Assembly: GCF_037652055.1 (NCBI RefSeq)
Contig: NZ_JBBKAH010000005.1
Location: 62,001 to 126,000 of the forward strand
DNA length: 64,000 bases
Source: Pelagibius sp037652055
GTDB lineage: Bacteria > Pseudomonadota > Alphaproteobacteria > Kiloniellales > Kiloniellaceae
Direction of reading: 5' to 3'
Of the stretch, positions 17,160-24,869 are shown in pieces. The position numbers and the translations under genes are program-made. Below the pieces are notes generated by a model. That model did not search any database. It saw only the letters and a list, made by a program, of their open reading frames with translations, and was not told where the DNA came from. Position 1 is the first letter of the stretch. Every line of letters begins with the position of its first letter.

Positions 17160-17186
17160 GTCGCGCCCCCTCCTCCGGAGCTGGCA

Positions 17187-18128
17187 ATGGAATTCTTCCT
17201 AATCTCGACTCTGAACGGGGTCATTTTCGGCCTGCTGCTGTTCATGGTCTCCGCCGGGCTGACCCTGATCTTCGGCATGATGGGCGTGCTGAATTTCGCG
17301 CATGCCTCGTTCTACATGTTGGGCGCTTACGTCGCCTACGCGGTGTCTTCGACCGCCGGTTTCTGGGTCGGGCTTCTCGTCGCGCCGGTCTTCGTGGGCA
17401 TTGTCGGCATGCTTGTCGAAAGATTCCTCCTGCGCCGCGTGCATGCCTTCGGGCACGCGCACGAACTGCTGCTGACTTTCGGATTGGCGCTGATCGTCGA
17501 GGAAGCGGTCAAGCTGGTCTTCGGCGACTTCCCGGTGAATTACCAGATGGCAGATACGCTGCGGTTTGCCGCCTTCACCGTCTATGGCACCGATTACCCT
17601 TTCTACAGGGTGTTCATGGGCATTGTCGCGATCGTGATGTTCGTGGCGCTCTGGCTGCTGCTCTCGCGCACCCGCATCGGGATCGTGGTGCGGGCCGCCG
17701 AAAGACTGCCGCAGATGGCCGAAGCGCTGGGGCATAACATCCCCGTCGTCTTCACCAGCGTTTTCGGTGCCGGTGCGGCGCTGGCAGGCTTGGCGGGTGC
17801 CGTCGCGGGTGCCTTCTACCCGACAAACCCGAATATGGCGCTGGAGCTTGGGGTCATCGTCTTCGTGGTCGTCGTGGTGGGCGGCCTGGGCTCGCTGCAA
17901 GGCTCGCTGCTGGCCTCGCTCCTGATCGGGCTTTTCTCGTCTTTTGCGGTCGGGATCGACTGGTCCGCCGCCGACCTCCTGGCGCTGGTGGGGCTGGGCG
18001 ATTGGGCAAGGTCGTTGGGGGGGCTGATGATCATGCAGATCTCTTCGATTTCGGCGACAATCCCCTTCGCGCTGATGCTCCTGGTGCTGCTGGTCAGGCC
18101 CGCGGGCCTGATGGGCGAGCGAGGCTAG
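17187..18128 (+). CDS. livH: LIV-type ABC permease LivH (second system)
   Basis: A 313-residue LivH-family permease. It has multiple hydrophobic helices, the family motif MMGVLNFAHASFYMLGAYVA near residues 31-50, the cytoplasmic loop SRTRIGIVVRAAERLPQMAEA, and GGLGSLQGSLLASLLIGLFS near the end. CCGGAG precedes the ATG. The gene ends one base before livM. The first and second LivH proteins are clearly different subfamilies, so the two operons are not a recent duplication. Confidence 0.92.
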   Translation: MEFFLISTLNGVIFGLLLFMVSAGLTLIFGMMGVLNFAHASFYMLGAYVAYAVSSTAGFWVGLLVAPVFVGIVGMLVERFLLRRVHAFGHAHELLLTFGLALIVEEAVKLVFGDFPVNYQMADTLRFAAFTVYGTDYPFYRVFMGIVAIVMFVALWLLLSRTRIGIVVRAAERLPQMAEALGHNIPVVFTSVFGAGAALAGLAGAVAGAFYPTNPNMALELGVIVFVVVVVGGLGSLQGSLLASLLIGLFSSFAVGIDWSAADLLALVGLGDWARSLGGLMIMQISSISATIPFALMLLVLLVRPAGLMGERG

Positions 18129-18129
18129 A

Positions 18130-19392
18130 ATGGCGCGTGCTCTCTTGCCGCTCGCCCTTGTCGGGGCGTTCCTGCTTGTGGCGCCCCCGTTTCTCGACCT
18201 CGGTTGGCAGAACGCGCTGATCAACATTCTGATTGCCAGCCTTTTCGCGCTTGCCTTCAATCTTCTTGCCGGGCAAGCCGGGCTGCTGTCGTTCGGACAC
18301 GCCGCGTACTTCGGCGTCGGGGCCTTCGCCGCGCTGCACCTGATGGCGCGCATCGAGGACGGCCTCGGCTTTCCCACCCCACTCCTGCCGCTGGCCGGGG
18401 CCGCGGCCGGGCTGCTCATCGGTCTCGTCGCCGGATTCTTCGCCACGATGCGCTCGGGCGTCTACTTCGCGCTTGTCACCCTCGCGATCGCCGAACTGTT
18501 CCACTCCCTCGCCCCCCACTGGCAGGGCGTGTTCGGCGGCGAGGCGGGCTTGTCATCGATGCGGATGCCCTGGGGCGGTCTCATCTTCGGCTCGCTTATC
18601 GAGGTCTACTACCTCACCCTCGCCTGGGTCGCGCTTTCGATCCTGCTGCTCTGGGGCCTCACCCGCACACCTTTCGGGCGCCTGGCGCTGGCGCTCCGCG
18701 ACAACGAGCAGAGAGTGCGCTTCCTCGGCTACAACGCTCACGTCACCAAGGTCATCATCTTCGCCATCTCGGCGATGTTCTCAGGCGTGGCGGGCGCGCT
18801 GCAGGCGATTTCGAACGAGACGGCGAACTATGTCCTCTTCGCCTCGGGCGTCTCCGCCCAGGTCGTCCTCTATACCTTCGTGGGAGGAGCGACGATCTTC
18901 TTCGGTCCGGCGGTCGGCGCGGTGATCTTCACACTCTTCGCCTACCTCGTCTCCGACCTCACACGCTCCTGGCTGCTCTACCAAGGCCTGATCTTCGTGC
19001 TTGTTATGCTTTACGCTCCGAACGGACTTGGTGGCTTGATCCACCAGCATCTGCGTCACCGCGGGCAACTCGACTGGCCTCGTCTTGCCAGGCCCTATGC
19101 ACAAGCCACTCTGGGCAGTCTGCTCGTCGCCTCAGCGGCCATCTTCCTCATCGAAACGCTTGCCGTGGTCTTCAGCCGAGACTATGCGGTGGCGCGCCGG
19201 GACGCCGGCGGCGGCTTTCCCACCTATGAGGTCTTTGGTCTCGACTGGACGCCGCTCAGCCCGGTGCCGTGGCTGCTGCCGCTGGCGCTCTTCACCGCTG
19301 GGCTTTGGCTTGTCCTTCAAGCCCGCCACCCCATCGGGGCGCTCTGGCAGCGAGTCCGCGCGGGATCCGAACCCGGCGTGAACCCGTCATGA
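18130..19392 (+). CDS. livM: LIV-type ABC permease LivM with C-terminal extension
   Basis: A 420-residue LivM-family permease. The motif LLAGQAGLLSFGHAAYFGVG lies near residues 48-67, and the coupling loop TPFGRLALALRDNEQRVRFL near 179-198. After the usual end (MLYAPNGLGGLI) about 120 extra residues follow, with two additional hydrophobic segments and a Pro/Trp-rich stretch. That makes it much longer than typical LivM (~330). The extension might anchor or dock the unusual ATPase pair of this operon, which is speculation. It overlaps livG by ATGA. Confidence 0.9.
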   Translation: MARALLPLALVGAFLLVAPPFLDLGWQNALINILIASLFALAFNLLAGQAGLLSFGHAAYFGVGAFAALHLMARIEDGLGFPTPLLPLAGAAAGLLIGLVAGFFATMRSGVYFALVTLAIAELFHSLAPHWQGVFGGEAGLSSMRMPWGGLIFGSLIEVYYLTLAWVALSILLLWGLTRTPFGRLALALRDNEQRVRFLGYNAHVTKVIIFAISAMFSGVAGALQAISNETANYVLFASGVSAQVVLYTFVGGATIFFGPAVGAVIFTLFAYLVSDLTRSWLLYQGLIFVLVMLYAPNGLGGLIHQHLRHRGQLDWPRLARPYAQATLGSLLVASAAIFLIETLAVVFSRDYAVARRDAGGGFPTYEVFGLDWTPLSPVPWLLPLALFTAGLWLVLQARHPIGALWQRVRAGSEPGVNPS

Positions 19393-20144
19393 CGCAGGTA
19401 CTCCTTGAACTCAATGGGATCGCTAAGTCGTTCGGGTCCATCTCGGTGCTGCAGGAGGTCAACCTCGACGTGCGGTCCCGCGAGCGCCACGCCGTCATCG
19501 GGCCGAACGGCGCCGGCAAATCGACCCTCTTCAACCTGATCTCGGGAATGTTTGCGCCCACGAGCGGGACGATACGGCTGCAGGAGCGTGCCATTGGCGG
19601 TCTCCCGCCCCACGTGATCAATCGCGCAGGCCTGGCCCGGTCCTTCCAGATCACCAGCAACTTCCGGCGGCTCAGCGTGTTCGAGAATCTCCGCTTGGGC
19701 GTGCTCGCCCGGCACGGCATCCGCTACGGCCTGTTCCGGCCCGTGTCGAGAATGCGGGCCGTCAATGAGGAAACCGCCGAACTGCTCTCCGTCGTGGGCC
19801 TTGAGCGGCGGGCGCACGACATGGCCGGCGATCTGACCTACTCCGAGCAGCGCGCCTTGGAGATCGGCATGACGCTCACTACCCGAGCCAACGTGATCCT
19901 GCTCGACGAGCCAACCGCGGGCATGTCGCGCGACGAGACCGATCAGACGGTCGAATTGATCCGCAAGGTCACGACGGACAAGACCCTGCTGATGATCGAG
20001 CACGACATGAGCGTTGTGTTCTCGCTCTGCGATCGCGTCTCGGTGCTGGTTTACGGTTCGGTTCTGGCGACCGACACGCCGCCGGCGATCAGCGCCAATG
20101 CAGAGGTCCAGAAGGCCTATCTCGGCGAGGAGACGGCAACATGA
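19389..20144 (+). CDS. livG: LIV-type ABC ATPase LivG with altered signature motif
   Basis: A 251-residue LivG-type NBD. Walker A GPNGAGKST is intact, Walker B is VILLDEPTAGMS, and the H-loop is IEHDM. The signature reads LTYSEQRALEIG: where LivG proteins have Y-G-(D/E/Q), this has Y-S, so the second signature glycine is Ser152 (codon TCC, 19842-19844). In ABC dimers this motif faces the Walker A of the partner ATPase, here LivF, which itself has a Lys-to-Arg change. The start ATG overlaps the livM stop, and the end overlaps the livF start (ATGA). Confidence 0.92.
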   Translation: MTQVLLELNGIAKSFGSISVLQEVNLDVRSRERHAVIGPNGAGKSTLFNLISGMFAPTSGTIRLQERAIGGLPPHVINRAGLARSFQITSNFRRLSVFENLRLGVLARHGIRYGLFRPVSRMRAVNEETAELLSVVGLERRAHDMAGDLTYSEQRALEIGMTLTTRANVILLDEPTAGMSRDETDQTVELIRKVTTDKTLLMIEHDMSVVFSLCDRVSVLVYGSVLATDTPPAISANAEVQKAYLGEETAT

Positions 20145-20851
20145 CCCTTCTCGAGGTCAGCGGGCTGCACGCGCACTACGGTAAGAGCCACGTGCTGCAC
20201 GGCGTGAACCTAGCCATTCCCGATGGCGCCATCGTTTCCCTTCTGGGCCGCAACGGCTCGGGCCGCTCGACGACCCTCAAGACGATCATGGGGCTGGTGA
20301 GGCCCAGCGCCGGGGCTGTACGGCTCGCCGGAACCGAACTGGCGGCCCGCCGGCCCTACGACATCTGCCGCCGGGGCATCGGGTTCGTTCCCGAGGAAAG
20401 GCTGGTATTTCCCAACCTTACCGTCGAGGAGAACCTGCGGATGGGGATCCAGCCATCCCCACCGGGCGCACATTGCTGGTCGATCGCGGAGATGTACGGC
20501 TACTTCCCTCGCCTCAAAGAGCGCAGCTCGGTCCGAGCCGGACACCTCTCGGGCGGCGAACAGCAGATGCTGACGATCTGCCGCTCGCTTCTCGGCAATC
20601 CGCGGGTCCTGCTCATCGACGAGCCGACCGAGGGCCTGGCGCCGCAGATCGTCGACGTTGTGATGGAAGTGATCCTGGACATCGGCCGCCGTGGCGTCGC
20701 TGTCCTCCTGGTCGAGCAGAAGCTGACAATCGCGCTGAAGGTGGCCGCCGAGGTCCTGGTCATGGGCCATGGCGAAATCGTGTTCCGCGGCACGCCCGAG
20801 ACGCTTTCCGACAATCCTGACGTCCGCCGCAACTGGCTGGAAGTCGCGTGA
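20141..20851 (+). CDS. livF: LIV-type ABC ATPase LivF with Arg in Walker A
   Basis: A 236-residue LivF-type NBD. The Walker A reads GRNGSGRSTT: the invariant P-loop lysine is Arg42 (codon CGC, 20264-20266). The signature LSGGEQQML, Walker B VLLIDEPTEGLAPQ and H-loop region VEQK are otherwise canonical. Lys-to-Arg at this position usually cripples ATP hydrolysis in ABC proteins, so this site may bind but not turn over ATP. It overlaps livG by ATGA. A sequencing error is possible, but the reading frame is clean around it. Confidence 0.92.
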   Translation: MTLLEVSGLHAHYGKSHVLHGVNLAIPDGAIVSLLGRNGSGRSTTLKTIMGLVRPSAGAVRLAGTELAARRPYDICRRGIGFVPEERLVFPNLTVEENLRMGIQPSPPGAHCWSIAEMYGYFPRLKERSSVRAGHLSGGEQQMLTICRSLLGNPRVLLIDEPTEGLAPQIVDVVMEVILDIGRRGVAVLLVEQKLTIALKVAAEVLVMGHGEIVFRGTPETLSDNPDVRRNWLEVA

Positions 20852-20871
20852 TCCAGAAAGAAGGAGATGCG

Positions 20872-21657
20872 ATGAACTTTATCGATCGGATGCGCCCCGC
20901 CGCCGGCTTGCGGGTGCTGATCACCGCGGGCGCGTCAGGCATCGGCGCGGTCATCGCGAAAGCCTTCCTCGAGGTGGATGCGAAGGTAATGATCTGTGAC
21001 ATCGACACCCCGGCGCTGACCGCCTTTACCGCCGCGCATCCCGGCCTGCTGAGCGAAACCACCGACGTCTCGGACGCGGGGGCTGTCGAGACCCTGATCG
21101 ACTCCGTCCGGACGCAGCTCGGCGGGCTCGATGTTCTGGTCAACAACGCGGGGATCGCCGGACCGACGGGTAGGATCGACACGCTCGAGGTCGACGACAT
21201 CCGCCGCACGATCGAGATCGACCTGATGAGTCAGTTTCTCGTCACCCGGCGGAGCGCCGGCATGCTGCGCGAAAGCCGTGGCGTAATTCTGAACATGTCC
21301 TCAGTGGCGGGCCGACTGGGGATCAGCCTGCGCACACCCTATGCCGCCGCAAAATGGGGCATCGTTGGCTTGACCGAAAGCCTGGCCCGCGAACTAGGCC
21401 CCGATGGCGTACGGGTCAATGCAATTCTGCCGGGCATCGTCCGTGGCGATCGCATCGAAAAGGTCCTGACGGCCCGAGCCAAGGCTGAGGGCGTCACCTA
21501 TGACGAGATGGAGAAACTGTATCTCCAGAACACCTCGTTGCGCCGCATGGTCGAACCGGAGGACATCGCCTCGATGGCGTTGTTCCTTTGCTCGCCCGCC
21601 GGGGCCAATCTCTCTGGTCAGGCGATCAGTGTCTGCGCAAACGTGGAGACGCTGTAA
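20872..21657 (+). CDS. SDR-family oxidoreductase
   Basis: A 261-residue classical short-chain dehydrogenase. It has nucleotide motif TAGASGIGAVIA (residues ~22-33), NNAG (~95-98), catalytic Ser in LNMSSVAGR and YAAAK (~161-165), and PG near LPGIVRGDR. ATG 20872, preceded by AAGGAG, is preferred to an upstream GTG at 20848, which overlaps livF. As the last gene of the second LIV operon, it probably oxidises a hydroxy or keto group of the imported compound, feeding the hydroxy-acid dehydrogenase and BKACE encoded on the other side of gntR. Substrate unknown. Confidence 0.9.
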   Translation: MNFIDRMRPAAGLRVLITAGASGIGAVIAKAFLEVDAKVMICDIDTPALTAFTAAHPGLLSETTDVSDAGAVETLIDSVRTQLGGLDVLVNNAGIAGPTGRIDTLEVDDIRRTIEIDLMSQFLVTRRSAGMLRESRGVILNMSSVAGRLGISLRTPYAAAKWGIVGLTESLARELGPDGVRVNAILPGIVRGDRIEKVLTARAKAEGVTYDEMEKLYLQNTSLRRMVEPEDIASMALFLCSPAGANLSGQAISVCANVETL

Positions 21658-21690
21658 AGGATCGCAGGGAGCGCGGCGGTTTCGCATTGG

Positions 21691-21864
21691 ATGCATCCGC
21701 GCTATGTGCCGACACTTTGCCAGCGCAACGAAGTGGCGATCCGCGAACACCTCGCCTACCTCGGCTCCCTGACCAGCGGCGACGTGGCACGAGTCGAAGC
21801 CGCTTGCGGCGCTCACCTCGCCTCGGCCAAGGAAACGCTTTTGCGCTCAACGGTGGGCCAATAG
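21691..21864 (+). pseudogene. Possible remnant of a GntR/FCD regulator C-terminus
   Basis: A 57-codon open stretch, in the same frame as and directly after the SDR stop codon, reads HPRYVPTLCQRNEVAIREHL and then SGDVARVEAACGAHLASAKE. The pattern (R/H-x-x-I-x-x-x-L-x-x-x-D-x-x-x-x-x-x-x-x-H-L) resembles the last two helices of an FCD domain. No HTH or N-terminal part is present, and no ribosome site is evident. It is best read as the tail of a deleted regulator, though a chance resemblance is possible. Confidence 0.4.
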
Positions 21865-22046
21865 CAGGAAACGCCGCAGGCCCGGCGCAACCGCCGCACA
21901 GTTCGGACGCCGGCATAAGCGGCGACCCCTTCACGTTCAGATAGTCGTTGATCGCCCGGCAGCCCCCTCGGGTCCTAGGTCCCTGTCTTTCAGAGGCGCG
22001 CGCAATCGGACGCGTCGCCAGCGCGGCAGGCGCATCATCGGAGGCA

Positions 22047-22160
22047 TGAAATAAATTTCAGTCTATGATTTATCTCCCGATTCCTGTTGACAGCATTCGC
22101 TCTCCCTGCTTTGGATTGTGAGTATGCGATAAATTTCGTGTAATGAAAAAAATCGCATAC
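22047..22160. promoter_or_regulatory. AT-rich promoter with inverted repeats, candidate SorC operators
   Basis: The 353-bp stretch 21865-22217 carries no gene. Its AT-rich half holds a perfect palindrome TGAAAT-AA-ATTTCA (22047-22060). A related TGCGATAAATTTCG (22125-22138) matches it at 11 of 14 positions. A perfect 9-bp inverted repeat GTATGCGAT (22122-22130) / ATCGCATAC (22152-22160) encloses that second site. TTGACA at 22087-22092 could be a -35 box. The transporter operon starts at 22218 and encodes a SorC regulator, the likely ligand of these sites. Confidence 0.5.
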
Positions 22161-22217
22161 CATCTTGAATAAAAACAGTCCCGGCCCGAACGCCGGGATA
22201 TAAAGCGGAGGAACACT

Positions 22218-23237
22218 ATGAGACTCTTCGGTTTGGCCGGGGTGCTGACCGCGGCCGCAATGGCGTTCACCCTGACGCCCCCCAACGAGGCTGCGGCTCA
22301 GAGCAAGTTTCAGTGCGAACCGGGAGAAACCTACATCATGAACGTGATGGTTTCTGCCCACCCCTATTGGGTCCCTGTCTATCAGGGCTTCAAGCAGGCC
22401 GCCGAGGCGATGGGCTGCGAGACGATCTTTTCGGGCACGCCGGACTACGACATCACGAAGCAGATCGCTTCCTTCGAGCAGGACCTGGTGAAGCAGCCCG
22501 CGGGCATACTGCTGCACCCCATGCAGTCGGATCCGTTCATCGAACCGATCAACCGCGCCATCGACAGCGGTATCGAGGTGGTGACCTTCGCCGCCGACTC
22601 GCCGAAGTCAAGGCGCTCCGCCTACATCACGTCGGACAACGTTGCCGAGGCTAAGTTCGCCTCGGAGGAAATCGTCTCGCAGGTCGGCGAGAGCGGCGAA
22701 TACGCCGTGCTCGAGAATCCGGGCCAGAGCAACCACGACCTCCGGGTCACCGCGCTCATCGACTACATGAAGGAAAACTATCCGAACATGAAGCTGGTCG
22801 GCCGCCAGGCGACCAACCAGGACAGCAATGCCGCCTACCGCGCCACCGCCTCGATCCTGCAAGCCAATCCCAACCTCGATGCGCTCTGGATCCCCGAGGC
22901 CGGTTCCGCCGAGGGGGCCGTCGCCGCCGTGCTGGAAGCCAAGGCCGATGTGCTCATCATGCACGCGGACATCACCCCGACGACGTTGGAGCACATCAAG
23001 GCCGGCAACATCCACATGTCGCTCAACCCGAATCAGGGCGTGCAGGGCTTCATGGGCTTTGTCGCCACCTTCATGGCCGCGCACGCGGAGATGTTCGATC
23101 CCTTCAACGACTACAAAGTCTCCGGCTACAATCCGATGCAGATTCCCTTCATCGACAACGGCTTTGCGGTGATCACGAAGGACAACGCCGACGCCTTCGA
23201 CCTCAACGCCTACATGGAGGGCCGCGACCCCAGCTGA
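22218..23237 (+). CDS. Sugar-type ABC transporter substrate-binding protein
   Basis: A 339-residue periplasmic protein of the RbsB/LsrB type (Peripla_BP_4). It has a Sec signal with cleavage near EAAAQS and a GCGGAGGA ribosome site. Characteristic segments are YWVPVYQGFKQAAEAMGCE (~residues 50-68) and KQIASFEQDLVKQPAGILL with DSGIEVVTFAADSPKSRR, the hinge/ligand area of the ribose-binding family. It begins a co-oriented locus with ATPase, permease, SorC regulator, AKR, FAD dehydrogenase, aldolase and kinase, so the ligand is probably a sugar or polyol. Confidence 0.9.
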   Translation: MRLFGLAGVLTAAAMAFTLTPPNEAAAQSKFQCEPGETYIMNVMVSAHPYWVPVYQGFKQAAEAMGCETIFSGTPDYDITKQIASFEQDLVKQPAGILLHPMQSDPFIEPINRAIDSGIEVVTFAADSPKSRRSAYITSDNVAEAKFASEEIVSQVGESGEYAVLENPGQSNHDLRVTALIDYMKENYPNMKLVGRQATNQDSNAAYRATASILQANPNLDALWIPEAGSAEGAVAAVLEAKADVLIMHADITPTTLEHIKAGNIHMSLNPNQGVQGFMGFVATFMAAHAEMFDPFNDYKVSGYNPMQIPFIDNGFAVITKDNADAFDLNAYMEGRDPS

Positions 23238-23260
23238 GGGCCGCTCTCGCAAGGATTCTT

Positions 23261-23312
23261 CCGCCTCGGCTGTCCGCACCATGCATCTCTTGCGGTGCGG
23301 GCAGCCAAGCGG
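23261..23312 (+). promoter_or_regulatory. Long stem-loop between binding-protein and ATPase genes
   Basis: CCGCCTCGGCTGTCCGCACC (23261-23280) and GGTGCGGGCAGCCAAGCGG (23294-23312) pair over nearly 19 bp, with one G-T wobble and a small bulge, around a 13-nt loop. It begins 23 nt after the binding-protein stop. No T-run follows. As in the two LIV operons of this window, it probably stabilises the upstream binding-protein mRNA. Confidence 0.6.
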
Positions 23313-23348
23313 AGGCCGCACCCCAGTTCCCTGCTGACGACCTGGACC

Positions 23349-24869
23349 ATGGCAGACGATCCAATCCTTCAGATATCGAACCTGAGCAAGGCCTTCGGCC
23401 CGGTCCAGGCCCTACGAGGCGTCAGCTTCGAGCTGCGTCGAGGTGAAATTCATGCCATTGCCGGCGAAAACGGTGCCGGCAAGTCCACCCTGATGAACGT
23501 GGTCGACGGCATCCTGCGCCCCGACAGCGGCGAAATCCGCTTCGACGGCGCGCCGGTCGATATCGTCTCGCCGGCCATGGCACAACGCCTCGGAATTGGC
23601 TTCGTGCACCAGGAGATCGCGCTCTGCCCGGACGTCACCGTGGCCGAGAACATTTTCATGGCCACCACCAATACCAACCCTCACCTGCTGATGAACTACC
23701 GGGACCTGGAGCAGCGTGCCACCGCCGTGCTGGGCCAGCTCGGCGACATCGATCCCACGTCCCTCGCCCGCGACCTTTCGATTTCCCAGCAGCAGTTGGT
23801 GGAGATTGCCAAGGCTCTGACCCTGGACTGCCGCGTGCTCATCCTGGACGAACCCACCGCCGCGCTGACCGAGAAGGAAGCGCAGGTGCTGTTCGGCATC
23901 ATGCGCCGGCTGGCAGCGCAGGGCATCTCAATCATCTACATCTCGCACCGTATGGTGGAGATCTTCGACAATTGCGACCGCGTGACCGTGTTCCGCGACG
24001 GCCAGTACATCACCACCCGCAACGTGGCGGAGACCACCCCACGCGAGATCGTCAACGCGATGGTCGGCCGGGTGATCGAGAACCTCTACCCTGAGAAACA
24101 GAGCGCAGCAGAACGCTCCGACGAGGTCATCCTCGCCGTCGAGAACCTCTGCGAGCGGCGCCGCTTCAGCAACATCACCTTTGATGTGAGAAAGGGCGAG
24201 ATCCTCGGCTTCGCCGGCCTGATCGGCGCCGGGCGCAGTGAGATCGCCAAAGGCATCTGCGCCCTTGAGGGCGACGTGACCGGCGAGGTCCGCCTGAAAG
24301 GCCGCCGACTGGCGCGCCGGAACTACAAAGACAGTATCGCCGAAGGCATCGTCTACCTCTCGGAGGACCGCAAGGGCGACGGCCTGTTCCTCGAGATGTC
24401 CATCGCAGCCAACGTGTCGGCCCTGGCGCTGCGGCAAGTCGCCACCCGACTGGGTATCATCGACGACCGCCGTGAGGGCGACCAAGCCATCCGCCTCGGC
24501 GAACGCCTGAACCTGAAGTGCGGCCATATCGGGCAGCCGGCCTCGGCCCTCTCGGGCGGCAACCAGCAGAAAGTGGCCATCGCCAAGATGCTTTCGGTGA
24601 AGCCGCAGGTAATCTTTCTCGACGAACCGACCCGCGGCGTCGACGTTGGTGCCAAGGCGGAGATTCACCGCATCCTGCGCGAACTCGCCCGCAGCGGCGT
24701 CGGCATCGTGGTGATCTCCTCGGAGTTGCCGGAGCTCATCGGGGTCTGCGACCGTGTCCTGGTGGTGCGCGAGGGCCAGATCAGCGGTGAGGTGTCGGGC
24801 GACGCCATGACGGAGGAGAACATCATGCACCTCGCCTCCGTCCTGGAAAAGCAGCGCCTGGCGGTATGA
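23349..24869 (+). CDS. Sugar ABC transporter ATPase, double NBD (RbsA/MglA/LsrA type)
   Basis: A 506-residue protein with two tandem ATPase domains, typical of sugar importers of the ribose/galactose class. The N-half has Walker A GENGAGKST (~residues 39-47), signature LSISQQQLVEIAKAL and Walker B VLILDEPTAAL. The C-half has the degenerate GLIGAGRSE at the Walker A position, which is normal for this family, signature LSGGNQQKVAIAK and VIFLDEPTRGVDVGA. ATG 23349 is chosen over 23295 because it gives the standard N-terminus. It overlaps the permease gene by ATGA. Confidence 0.93.
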   Translation: MADDPILQISNLSKAFGPVQALRGVSFELRRGEIHAIAGENGAGKSTLMNVVDGILRPDSGEIRFDGAPVDIVSPAMAQRLGIGFVHQEIALCPDVTVAENIFMATTNTNPHLLMNYRDLEQRATAVLGQLGDIDPTSLARDLSISQQQLVEIAKALTLDCRVLILDEPTAALTEKEAQVLFGIMRRLAAQGISIIYISHRMVEIFDNCDRVTVFRDGQYITTRNVAETTPREIVNAMVGRVIENLYPEKQSAAERSDEVILAVENLCERRRFSNITFDVRKGEILGFAGLIGAGRSEIAKGICALEGDVTGEVRLKGRRLARRNYKDSIAEGIVYLSEDRKGDGLFLEMSIAANVSALALRQVATRLGIIDDRREGDQAIRLGERLNLKCGHIGQPASALSGGNQQKVAIAKMLSVKPQVIFLDEPTRGVDVGAKAEIHRILRELARSGVGIVVISSELPELIGVCDRVLVVREGQISGEVSGDAMTEENIMHLASVLEKQRLAV

